Shown piece by piece: positions 45,254 through 56,700 of a DNA stretch of 64,000 bases; position 1 is the stretch's first letter, and each line of letters starts with the position of its first letter. The notes below the pieces were generated by a model. That model did no database searches. It saw only the letters and a list, made by a program, of their open reading frames with translations, and was not told where the DNA came from. Source of the stretch: Reticulitermes lucifugus (lineage: Eukaryota; Arthropoda; Insecta; Blattodea; Rhinotermitidae); NCBI GenBank assembly GCA_026260175.1, contig JAKCWW010000012.1, positions 1-64,000 of the forward strand, written 5' to 3'. The position numbers and the translations under genes are program-made.

Positions 45254-45480
45254 GATCCCGGTGGCCGCGCGGTCTGCAGCCGCTAAGCTGTGATTGCGGG
45301 TTCGAATCCCGTCGGGGGCATGGATGTCTGTCTTTTGTGAGTGTTGTGTTTTGTCAGGTAGAGGTCTCTGTGAAGGGCCGATCCCTTGTCCAGAGGAGTC
45401 CTACGACGCGCGCGATCGTGTGTATCATTGAGTGTGATCAAGTGCAACTACAACCCTCTAAATCTACAGTGAGTAGGTAG
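45254..45480 (+). mobile_element. SINE-B copy, alternative tail subtype
   Basis: Plus-strand SINE with head GATCCCGGTGGCCGCGCGGT (box A region) and box B GGGTTCGAATCCCGTCGGGG. The body has GCATGGATGTCTGTCTTTTG and AGAGGAGTCCTACG. The tail is TGAGTGTGATCAAGTGCAAC, then CCCTCTAAATCTACAGTGAG. The tail matches the copy at 50-284 and differs from the GCCCTGGCCCACTAGGGG tail of the other copies. The 84-codon frame at 45226-45480 is SINE read-through. The next element starts only 38 bases downstream. Confidence 0.9.
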
Positions 45481-45517
45481 AAGAGGTCAGACTACAAAGT
45501 TTTATTATTACTTAGAA

Positions 45518-45680
45518 AGTTTTGCTACAAATTTCAGCCACAACAAGGGTCATAATAAAGCCAAAAAACACAAAAATATTGTTTCTACTATTACCTTCCT
45601 TTCATATATTTGTATTTTTTGGCTGAGGATGACCCTTGTTGGGGCTGAAACCTGTAGCAACAGTATGTATGCATTAATAT
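45518..45680. mobile_element. Inverted-arm element with hammerhead-like cores (copy 6)
   Basis: Arms 45518-45571 (minus) and 45613-45664 (plus) are inverted copies sharing GACCCTTGTTG, GGCTGAAA and TGTAGCA. The plus arm reads CTGAGGA (45623-45629), GACCC (45631-45635), TTGTT, GGGGC (45641-45645), GAAA (45647-45650), CCTG, TA (45655-45656). The minus arm has lost CTGAGGA. An exact 10-base direct repeat, TTACTTAGAA, bounds the element at 45508-45517 and 45681-45690. The right end extends 16 bases past its arm. No ORF lies between the arms. Confidence 0.75.
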
Positions 45681-45690
45681 TTACTTAGAA

Positions 45691-46169
45691 TAATTGTGTT
45701 GCATTTTATTTTGTGTTGCCTAAGCTATGTCTACTAATGGGAATTATTCACCGAAGTTGATAAATGAATTACGTCATTATAGACTTCAGTTTATGCTAAC
45801 CTCCTGTAGGTCTTGAAGCTCTTTTTGTCATCTTTGGCCATATCGGTTTTTCAATTTTTTCATGTTAAGTTACACAAGGAAAATTCCGATTTTAAATTAT
45901 GGGATTAAAAAATGCTGCTTCTTTCGTTAAATTAAATTTTTGTGTTCGATCAAAATCTCACAGCAATTTTGAATAAATATCCTACAAACCTTTATCGAAA
46001 GTGGTCCTCCAATTTGGGAACTTTGCGAACGGGTTGACGCATAATTCTAAACAGTTAGCTGGTTTTCGAACAAATACACAAATTCTCGCCTCAAAAGGGT
46101 ATCTGATACTTAATGTTTGGGCCTGAATGGTAAATGATAACGAAGTATTGAGGCACTACATCAAGATAA
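45691..46169. other. Unassigned AT-rich stretch
   Basis: Nothing recognised. Bases 46161-46169 are the left target-site duplication of the SINE-C that follows. Confidence 0.5.
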
Positions 46170-46470
46170 GGGGGACACGCTGTGACGTACTCGGTTGAGG
46201 CACTGCGCTACAAGCCGGAAGGTGGCGGGTTTGATTCCCGATGCTGTCATTGAAATTTTTCATTGACATAATCCTTCCGGCTGCACTATGTCCCTGGGGT
46301 CGACCCAGCCTCTAACAGAAATGAGTACCAGGAATATTTCTTGGGTGGTAAAGGCGGCCAGTGCACAGGGCTGACAACCTTACTAACTTCATGTGCCGAT
46401 TGTCTTGAAATCTGGAAGCCTCAACCTCCTTGAAACTTAAGGGCCTGTCTAGGCTTGTACAGCTTTTATC
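46170..46470 (+). mobile_element. SINE-C copy, complete head
   Basis: The head carries a box A-like ACTCGGTTGAGGCACTGCGC and box B-like GGGTTTGATTCCCG. The body follows: TGTCATTGAAATTTTTCATT, GACATAATCCTTCCGGCTGC, CTAACAGAAATGAGTACCAG, GGTAAAGGCGGCC, TTCATGTGCCGATTGTC, and the end TCAACCTCCTTGAAACTTAA with GGGCCTGTCTAGGCTTGTA. A 9-base direct repeat, TCAAGATAA, lies at 46161-46169 and 46471-46479. At the right junction AGCTTTTATC and GATAAAAGCT form a perfect 10-bp hairpin with loop TCAA (46461-46484). The second copy is at 61591. Confidence 0.85.
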
Positions 46471-46479
46471 TCAAGATAA

Positions 46480-48987
46480 AAGCTGTTTTTGAAAAAAGTT
46501 CATATGGAGATGTTTTTTGCTTGTCCGATCTTGAATCCGAAACGGAATATTATTTATCGAAAAACTTTCTCTTTCATGGTGCTGTTACTGTTGAAAGGAA
46601 TTAAATCTATGTAAATAAATTTTTCAGTCAAGACAAGCAAAATAAATATATTTTCACGTGTATAAATGAATCGAATATTCTTCAGAGCAGATAATCGAGT
46701 TTTTCTTAGTAACTTGTCTCCTTCAAACTATGTAAAGACTGGAATACATGTAGACGGGTATTTCAACAGACTATAGTTCACTGTGTCTTGACGTTTACAA
46801 TTTCCGAGAAATAGCTTCAACATAAGAAGACATCTGGAGCGAATACAAAACACAAAGAGAGTTTTGTGACTTAACATATTTAAATATTATGGATAACGTA
46901 AATAAGATCAGAAGATTTCATGCACCTCACGTAAATAAAGTTACTTCTTCAGTTTTAACACTAACAGCATGTAGCTTAGAAGCGTTGATAAAATAAAATT
47001 TAAAATGGTTTATTCCGTGACATGGTACACAAAAGTTGTGCGTTTTTCACTTCGCCGACATTAAAGAAATTTACATTCAGTTAGTTTTTATGGAAATCTC
47101 TTTTATTGAAACTTATTCGAATAGGAATAAAGTGTATAAAATACGGACACAATTTCATTCGTGGCGTGAAGTAAAACATTGCTTTGATCTGCAACAGTTG
47201 TCACTGAACTCTCATTTATTTAACGGCCTTTGTAAAGATCGTCTGCGTCATATTTTATCTACATTTCTCAAGAAATGTGAAAAGTATGGGCATAATTTTC
47301 ATTACGCCTTTAAGTAAATTGTGTCTGTCACTGGTCTGATTTCCAGGATACCAACATTTGCTCTTAAATCCTTTGTAAAAACTGCGTTGCCAAATTTGAG
47401 AAATATGCGAAAACCCCTTCATTCGCAGATACTAGTTTACAGGTTGTTTGTTGCTGGACAAGTGGAAAAGCAGAGAGACGGACACACGTGGCCTTCTCAT
47501 AAATTATTTTGTTTCGTAAAGAACATCTAAAGTGATAATCAAAAATAAAAGAACGAAGAAGTTAAAGGAGAAGAGTGAGGCGTTGAAATTTAAATGCTTT
47601 AAAGACGAAAAGAAGGAAAAGGCGGAGAGAAAAAAGATGATATAAAAGAAAAACGAAAAGTAATAGTGTGATAAAGCTGAATTTAAAAGGTAAAGTAAAA
47701 ACATAAGAAAGGAAGGTAATTTTCTCAAGGTTTGCCTAATTTTCCCTCAGTTTCTTACCTTAAATAATTCAAATTTGCCATCCAAAATACGCCCAGACTC
47801 GAAATAGTATTCATACTCCACATTACATGCTTTGCGACATCGACACTAGATAAGCATTTTTAAATAGCTTAAGAAGCAATCCATCAGTGAAGTGTCTGGG
47901 TGGGAATGTATGGGATGCTTTCTTGAAGTGTTTGGGATTCTATAGCAGACCGAGTTGTGTAAGCACTGGAGGATCAGAGGAGAGCAAACTTACAAAAAAC
48001 AAGAAAAGAAAATATGTAATAACGATTCTTTTTACGGTAAACATAGAAAAATATTTACACAAGGCTGTGAAAGAAACATGCGGTGTCAAATAAAAATAGA
48101 AGGAAGTAGGCTTATGTCCTCGAGCAGGAGAGAGCAGGGGGAAGTGATACAGCCCTAGCAAAATAAGCTACTGTGATGGTGCAAGGGTGAATCCTTGTGG
48201 TACAGTTGTATATTATATTTCAGAATACTGCGAGTATTATTGTTCTCAGAGAAGTATTGTTTAATTTTGGAGTCATGTGCAATACAACACCATGTCGACT
48301 GGTAATACATCTGGATTCTTAGGAGGAACATACTTCTTGAATATTCATAGCAGAACGCAGTGTTTTGAATATTGCGAGCGCTGAGATTATCACGCAGGTA
48401 TACATCAGTAGGGACTTCTCTGCGATAAGACGTTATATTAGTTGTTATCAACATTGCAAAGTGTCATAAAGCTGCCATCTTCTTAGTAGTCTACTCTTCT
48501 TTAACTACCCTGAAGTTGGAGGTTTTAAATTCCTCCAAAAATTTAGGATAATTTTAAGATCAAAACGGCGTCCCATACTATAAGATTTGAATCTTAATAA
48601 AAGTACTGCCATCTCTGTACTCGAAACAGACGACATAAAGTCCTAAGAGGGAGCGAGGCAGATTAACACATTATTGCGCTCAGCACTAGGAGGAAGAGTG
48701 TAGGGAGTCATATTCGTGCCGATTTATGCATGGGGAGCGTTAGTCGGTGTCCTTTGGCTAGAATGTTCTGCGTGCTCCAGAGTCGGATCTTGACGTGGTA
48801 GAGAGGAATATAATTTTGGGACAGTACTCAAAAAGACTGCGGTATCTAGCTCACGTTTACAGTTCTACAAATATGAATTTTAATTTTAAATTTAAGGTAA
48901 TAATCACTTACAATAGAAAAATATAATGCAGTCCAAATTTATTTTACCTTGCGTAAAGCGGCATTGTCATTCTTAAGACATAATACT
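46480..48987. other. Unassigned stretch
   Basis: No gene is recognised. The 93-codon frame at 47036-47317 and others (47321-47530, 47887-48161, 48155-48454) have no known domain. A purine-rich tract at about 47535-47715 explains the Phe-rich minus frame at 47504-47728. A GC-richer block at 48640-48800 is not identified. Confidence 0.4.
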
Positions 48988-49082
48988 AGTAGTGGTGTTG
49001 GTAGTAGTAGGATAGTAGTTGTAGTAGTAGTGGTGGTAGTGGTGGTGATGGTAATGGTGGTGGTGGTGATAGTGGTGGTGTA
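48988..49082 (+). repeat. (GTA)n/(GTG)n trinucleotide microsatellite
   Basis: GTAGTAGTAGGATAGTAGTT, then GTAGTAGTAGTGGTGGTAGT, then GGTGGTGATGGTAATGGTGG. It produces the poly-Val frame at 48949-49191 and the poly-Pro frame at 48986-49219, neither of which is a gene. Confidence 0.95.
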
Positions 49083-49820
49083 CCTGCTATGTACATATTT
49101 TTCTTATTTTGAATTTTTGAGCCTAACTTTCCACAGTAGGAATATGTTATTCTGTGACAATTACTGTCTAAATGAAGAAATTCACACATAGTCAAAAAAA
49201 CTTTTGTACGTATCAACATAGGAATGACGGAGTAGAAAAAACATCAAATAATAAAATTAATTACAAATTTTAATTAGATAACGAAAAGCATGTCGAAATA
49301 AGTTCCGGACACAACAGCCGAATATTCTCCGCTCAAATGAAAACTCCTAAGGGAACAGGACTTAAAAAAGCACACAAAGTCTCCATTTTATGAAAGAAGT
49401 AAAATAGTAAATGAAGAAAGGAGAACAAGATGAAAAAGTAGAGAAAAATGGAACAATGCAAGAAGACATCTGGACAGCGAGATGTATCAATTTGGGACAA
49501 AAATAGAAACCAAATGAAACATTTAATGAAAATGGACGCAAAATATTCAACCAAAATAGCTGTATCAGTAAATAACATACACCCTTCGAAGAGAAAGCTA
49601 AAAAATACCAAAGATAAAATAAAAATTGTGCCCTTTTGTATAAGAAGATGACAAATTTAACATTACATTTATGTAGTGATTGGAAAACATGTATAAGAAT
49701 TTAAGTTGTAGGATTTTAGAAAATATAATGATATTATTTTTATGGATGATATTAATTAAAAAATAATGAAATGAAATAAAGATGTAGGTTTCTTTCACAC
49801 TAGCTGCGTTCTGTGTTTGT
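49083..49820. other. Unassigned A-rich stretch
   Basis: A-rich sequence (49380-49640) gives Lys-rich plus and Phe-rich minus frames (49448-49651, 49333-49611). No gene is recognised. Confidence 0.45.
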
Positions 49821-49860
49821 AGTACTATGATAGTTTTCCAACACCGAAACATGTAGCCCA
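49821..49860 (+). ncRNA. Partial hammerhead-like motif
   Basis: GAAACATGTAG (49846-49856) has the intact GAAA, self-complementary ACATGT and TA cleavage-site arrangement seen in the other motifs here. Upstream, CTATGA (49825-49830) and TAGTTTTCCAACACC could be eroded CTGATGA and stem II, but the pairing is poor. It is probably an old fragment. Confidence 0.3.
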
Positions 49861-52800
49861 CTGTAGTGCGAAGACTTTATTGTACAATCTTTAATAAAAT
49901 ATTTTGACGAAACTATTAGATAGTCTGTATTATGCTAACTAAAAATACTATCTTTCTTAAAAAATATGTTTTTAGAAAACAGCAATAATCTCTGTCCCCA
50001 CAGGACTAAATTTTATGTGTATTATATTGTATTTATGAATAATAATGTAATATAAATCAAGATTGTTTTCCATTATTACTTTTTATGATACTGTTGCTTA
50101 AACTAAGCCAGTCTGCTATAAGGTTTCTGTAGAAAGGCAAGTCAAACTGTAGAAAAAGTAAATTTCTTAATATCATGCAGAGTACTTGGATTTAAAAATT
50201 TGCCTGTAACCTATACGAAAAAATTACAATTACACCACAATTGCTAATAAAAATCACATTTGCGATATAGCAGTTTTCTTATTCAGTTTCTTCAAACTTA
50301 GTTCATTATGCTTCCTCTACCATCTGCCATCATTCTTTTTAAACGCTTTGTATTTTAATTGATTTTAATTTATTAATATATGTGGTTAGCTATACATGTC
50401 TACTAAGTAAGACAAAATATTCCTTTAAGAAAACTCTGAATCTCGGAACTTTAATTTTGCTTGCTACCGATCTAGTAACGCGAAATAGAACTTAATGAAA
50501 AACACGGAAGCAGAGTTTAGTGCATATATGTTATGTAATTGTAAATTATAAATTATTTATTCTATCCACACAATTTATGATCTCTTATTTACGATCCTTT
50601 TCTCTTTCATGAACATGCAGGCATGTTGCATGCATATTTAATAACTCGTCCTCTCTGCTTTTATGTTTAAAGTTGGCTACAGCAGGAATACGTGTAGCAG
50701 ATGTGCAGGGGATTATATAATGTTAAAATATTTACTGCAAAACACATTAGCAGCTCTTCAGATTTCTTAATATATCTGCACAAAAGGTACGTTTATATTA
50801 AGCTGTAATAATTAGAGAAAAATAATTATAGCATTATTTTTATATATCTATGTCACGCCATAAAAATCGAGAACAGAAAAATAATATAAAGCTACATAAT
50901 CAAGCCTTCGAGAATTTGATAAGCTCCAATGATTTTTATCAACAGAAACAAATCAAAATACATTTCATGGTAAATTAAGGGCACATTTTTGGGGGAAAAT
51001 TCTCGATGCCCTTTTTTCAGAATATTTTACCTCCTAACTCTTAGATAAAAATAAAAAATTAAAACCTACTAATTTACTTTCTATTTTAGATATTTTAAAT
51101 ATATCCCTTACTTTAGTAAAACACTAAATTCAGTTTTTCTAAATATTAACTACCGAGGAAAATATTTCAACCAAAGAATAAAAGAGGGAAAAAGGAAATT
51201 ATACGAGAAATAGTTTAATAATTTCTACTCTAAAAAAAGTTATTAAAATAGCGAAAAACAAATATGGGCTGGACTGGGAATGTAGCATGCATTGGGATAA
51301 GACTTGAGTTGTATAACCTGAATAAAGGAGGCACTTGTGTGAACTAGAAATAGACAAGAGAGTGCTATTACAATTGATATTAAAAGAAACAGGTTGTGAA
51401 TCTAGAGACTATTCAATTGGCTTAAAGTGGGATCTGAAGCTACGTTTAAGTGGATACAGTTGGCCTAATGAGACTTCGTATTTCCTAAGGGGGGAAAAAT
51501 TTCTGGAGCTGCTAACCGAATATCAGGCTAAGGTCATAAGAAATTTTATTTTTTGCCGTCCCTTCAGTCGATAAAGGTCACGAATATCCTCTGACTTTCA
51601 GGCGCCTCTAAATAAAAAAACACAGATGTGACGTGTTCAACTGGCATTATCTGGGGATCCGTCGATCTGTCTTTGTGACTGAAAGTGCAATGATGTTTCT
51701 GAGTCACATTGCATGAACGCCGTAATAGTAACTTTATACGCGTATGTCAAGATATAATCATTGTATATCACGTCACAGGCCACAAAGCCTCAGAGACTGC
51801 TGAGTTAAAAGAACCGAACTAACAAGAAATCAACCGATAATCAGCCTCGTAACATTATTCTGATAGTGGTAAGATGGTATGTGGGCGCAAATTGCTCCCA
51901 TGCCTGACAGAGTCCACTTGATTGCCCTGACCAAAAAACTCTCTCATATGAACAGTTTATCTTGCAGAGTGAGGAGCTTAATACAGTGTAGTTTTCACAA
52001 GCTAGTACTAGTGCCATAAATTCAAGGGAGATTGGATGGACAGGAGATGTAGAAAGCATTAGACAGCCAAGAAATTTATACAGTATTTTGGTGGAAAGAT
52101 GTTAAAGAAAGGGGTTAAATGTACCTGAAATGCTTGATAGATTATTACAATAGGTCTTATACAGTTTAGATATGATGTGGCTAGGATTTAAATGGTTGTA
52201 TATAGGGTTCTGTGATGAATTCGTGAGAACTTGTTAGACGAATTTAGGGGTTCACAAAGGACGAGGGATTCCTGGGCTGAGCCACTGTTGCTTTCCCAAG
52301 AAAGAGTAAGCTTTACGAAGTTAAACATTTCACTGTTTGATATTATTTTATGCCCGAACCTTGCAGTTTTCCCATTAAGACTTTTATCTTCCCCACACCC
52401 TATGTATAAACTTAAACATTAAAACATAAAACTTAGTGTTGCCTGATCTATAACGTGAAAGAATTATGGTATCACACAACGAAGTGATATATATACTTTA
52501 TTTCGAAAACAATAAAGAAAGTTGTTTGAGAAACCTATGCAAGGAAGGAAAATGGATCTTTATGGAAATCGGTCATCGTCAGATTTATAGTTCAAGTACT
52601 AATATCCAGTTTTTGTTAGCAGAGCACTATACTTAAAAACAAACGTTCTATCTTCATATATTAACCTAGTTTGCTATCAAAATAGTCTCTCTCATTGGGC
52701 GAATGTTGTTAAAGTAAACAAAAGTGAGAATCGAGTATTCGAAGTCTTGGAGATTTTCACATGCGTCAGACCTAATGTGCATCTAATATCCTCCCAAGTA

Positions 52801-53474
52801 TTCTACGGCTTAATAGTAATAATACTGAAATCCTCTAGGCTTGGAGAGGCTCTGGATCTAAGCAGGCTGTGGTCTCACGGAGATTTTTCACTTGTTCGAT
52901 ATTGAATGCAAATAAATAAAGTAGGACACCCGAAGATTCAAGTCTTCTCGCATGTTGTGTTGCGTCGCTGTGGTTCCTACTTTTCGAATGATCGTACTGC
53001 CTTCATCTTCAGTGTCAAGGAACCCAAGGATGGCGTGATAACCCCAAGCCTCGCAAAATACGACACCGATTTAAGTATTTTGACTAACGTTTTCATGACG
53101 CTTTCATGCTTTCATCACACAATACCGCGACGAGAAAGCCTGATTTAGAGTATGATATTTGAAATGAAGGATTTTTTAACCAGCACCAAGTTTCACACCC
53201 ATAAAAAAACAGGCAAAATTATGTTTCTTTATGCGTTAATAATATTGTTTCTGGCTATAAATCGAAAGACAAAAGATTCTGGAAAAGTAGATGGAGACAT
53301 TTCTCAAATCTACCGTGACCTTAATTTCATTGTGCGTGACATTTTGATCATTTATTGGCTTTCCCAAATATTTGACCTTTGCCTTGTTTTAAAAACACCT
53401 GCCTGGTGGCAGAAAGTGTATGGCAGGTAACCAGTGCGAGTGAGATCAAGTATGTGCTATTTTATCGAAGTTAG
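49861..53474. other. Unassigned AT-rich stretch
   Basis: About 3.6 kb has no recognisable gene. Frames at 51335-51574 (containing LSGYSWPNETSYFLRGEKFL), 52231-52422, 52906-53148 and 53152-53430 are open, but no family is recognised. The last two abut in different frames and could be parts of one decayed ORF. Confidence 0.4.
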
Positions 53475-53705
53475 TCATATATACTACATACATACATACA
53501 TAATATATATAACATACATACATATATACCGTATATGAAAACATATATATAGCATACGTACATGTGTAACTTACATACATATATAACATATATAAACATG
53601 TATATGTATAATACATACATACATGCTTACATACATGCATACATACATACATACATACATGCATACATGCATACATACACATATACATACATACATACAT
53701 ACCTC
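53475..53705. repeat. (CATA)n/(TATA)n microsatellite
   Basis: About 230 bases of ACATACATACATACAT runs mixed with ATATATAACATA blocks and GCATACATGCATACATAC. The Met/Tyr/Cys-rich minus frames at 53446-53709 and 53571-53807 are translations of this repeat. Such a long run is prone to length change and assembly error. Confidence 0.95.
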
Positions 53706-56700
53706 CCATAGTTTTACGTTTGCAAAAATGACTGTGAAATTAATTGTAAATATACAAAATAATGTATATAAAATATGTAATAGATAAATAATCATTACAT
53801 TATACAAAAATAAAGATTTCTTTTACAGTGTTATGGATCTTTCAAAAACAAAAAAATTCATCTACACAGAAAGAGGAATGTGTATTTAAGTACCTTATTA
53901 ATGCTACTTGAAATTTAGCCTTTTTTTTTAAGACTTGTGAGACTAAGTGTTAAACTATTGAAAGTTTTGACGCCAGCATAGAATGCACTTCCCTGAAAAA
54001 GTTAAAATTTGGCAGTTGGCCTAAGAAGGTGGTGCGTATTACTTTATACTTTGTTTTCCTTGTTTGATTTTTCTTGCTGTTACCAATTTTCTTACTCCTC
54101 GGTTGATCGTTGTCGCAGTTTAGACAGAATTGCACAGTTTTGCAACACTCCATAACAGACTGCATTATAATTCAATTTATGAACTGTTTACCTAAAATAT
54201 GAAGCATGAAAAGCAAGTTATTTCGTTGTAATGGGTTTCAGTTTATATATCCATAGTACGGGGGCCTTAAAGTTTCGAAGAAGGATTAACACAGTAGATT
54301 GATTGAGTGCTTTGGGTAGGGATAAACAATGAGAAGGCGGATTTGTATGTGTTAAGGAAACTTACGATACTGACAACAACAAGCAGCAAGATAGAGCTAA
54401 TCTTTAATTCCTTTATTTTGCAATAATATTTGCGAAATGTGTCAGTTCATAATATACTATATTAAAGAAAATTTATGTTTAAAATTAAAAAAAAAATTTA
54501 AAGTGTTTTTAAAAACATTTATTAAAACGTATATTACTTCCCACACATTATGATTGAAAACAACACAAGTATTACTGTCTGAAATGAAATTGTATAAATT
54601 AGAATATATTACATAATGGAGAATGTTTTCCGAAGGATTCCCGAAATATTTTAAGTAGTCCAATATGCTACAACCAGAAATATTTTAGCGACAAATCTCT
54701 TAATAAAAGGACAGAAGTCGCACAGCCCCAAGCTTTGTGTTCTTTGAATATTGATTCTCTTAGTCTTCCTATGTTTATTAATTTTAGTGATAAAGCGAAG
54801 TGTTTTTCGCTGAAATTCTAACGTATTATAAGCTCTTACTTGCGGCTATGTACTGCTGTTTTACTTATTCTGCGTTTCAATGCGATAGGCTTCTTAGAGA
54901 AAGAGACATTTTATATTTATTCCTTTATAGAGAAAACATATATTTAGAGCACGGGCTGTAAGTCATTATTATTTTAGACCATTCATTGCAGCTTGGCGAA
55001 ATATTGCGTAACATTCTATTTTATGAGCCGTGTAATTCGAGTTGAAATTTTGAATTAGTACTAACATGTATAAAGAATATTTTAAAAGACAAATGTGGTA
55101 CTTGAGTTAATTTATTTCTTATAAACATTTTTTCTATTTCTTTTTCTCAGAAATATTTTGTGTAAGAAAAATGATAGCGACAAACCTTGAGTGATAAAGT
55201 AATTTCCTTGATACTTTCCCATTCTTGTCTGTGAAGAGAAGGAGGACGCCTTTGAAGCCATTATTCCGAACAAAAGTCCTCAGGTAAATTTTACTCTTTT
55301 CTTCGAGTCACAAATCAGATTTGGAACTCGCGAACAACAGGGGCCACAACAATAAATCTGCTAACTAACAAATTTCAAGTTGAGAAATCTCTCTGGAAGA
55401 GCCAAGAGTTGCTCATGTAGTCAGTATATCACTTGGATTTAATGGAACTGGACATTTCATTGCCGTGTAACCACCATCGGTCTTTCTCGTGAGCGAGATA
55501 CATTTAGTCCATGTCCAGTCATCTTACGTAATAATCCTCCGGTTATATGTAACCCAATGAAGTCGTGTTCATTGGTATGATCACCTTAATAATATCTGTA
55601 GAGAAGTAGGAAGCATGGATCACCTCATTATGCACTTCTCTTACAGCCAATTATTCTCAGTAGGTCGTTCTGTGGCGCTGTCCAACAGTGCTCACACATT
55701 AATATGAAAACTTCCTTTTTGTAGCGATAAAATATCACATACGAACTCTAATCTTCTGTGCCTCAATATTTTTGTTTAGACAGCATACGGCGTGACAGTT
55801 CTTCCGGAACTGAACCGTGGCAAATTTTCCCACAATTTCATGTGTTCTTAATTTCTTATTCAATGTAATTTTTACTTTTGATGGCGCTCCAAAATATACG
55901 AACTTTGCTACTCGTGTTTAGTAGGAATCTATACATATTGCTCTTATTCTGCATTACACTGACCGCACTTTAAGATATATGCTCTCTTGAAATAAGTAAA
56001 GTTCTCTTAAAATAAGTAAAGTCTTCCTTCCGTTTATTTGCATACCGTCCTCCACTCTAGCAACTAATAGGAAATTCCTTGATCTTTATGTACTATTTAT
56101 ATTCTTACCAAGAAAAATTTATACAAGTGTTTATAAGAAGCTAATGTGTCCATTTCAATGTCAACTCTTCCTGGTTTTCCTGGACTTACTTATGTGCTTA
56201 TTCTAAGGCAAATATTAAAAGCAATGGTGGTAAGAATACTCATTCCGTCAAAATATTCTCTATAGAAGAATAGTTCATCAGAATTCCAAGAATTTGTGTA
56301 AGAATTAAGGGTGCAGAATTATGAGTACAATTTTTTCTCGGAAAACAAGAGGTAATGCCAATTTACATAAAAAGTACTGGCCACTGCGTTTTTGGAAATA
56401 TTTTTACTGCAAAATGTTTGAGAAGATTTTTTAAGTTTATTAATTGAATAACAATTTGACAGTGACCTCTAGCATTGCATTTATGAATTTCGTTCCAATA
56501 AAGGCCACTAAAGTTTAAACTTAAAATTTCCTAATATTAATAGTGTCAAAATACCTACCGTAGGAACTTCTGTGGTGAATGGAAATACTTAATTCAGAGA
56601 CCTGCACTTTTATATCATCATAAGCAAAATACATTAACATTTGTTTGAAATAATTGGTTTGTAAAGAGAAAAAATCCTGATCTCTTACTTATTTTCTGTG

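Noticed and set aside
48949-49219. Poly-Val and poly-Pro frames
   Set aside because: Translations of the GTG/GTA trinucleotide repeat.
53446-53807. Met/Tyr/Cys-rich frames
   Set aside because: Translations of the CATA/TATA microsatellite.
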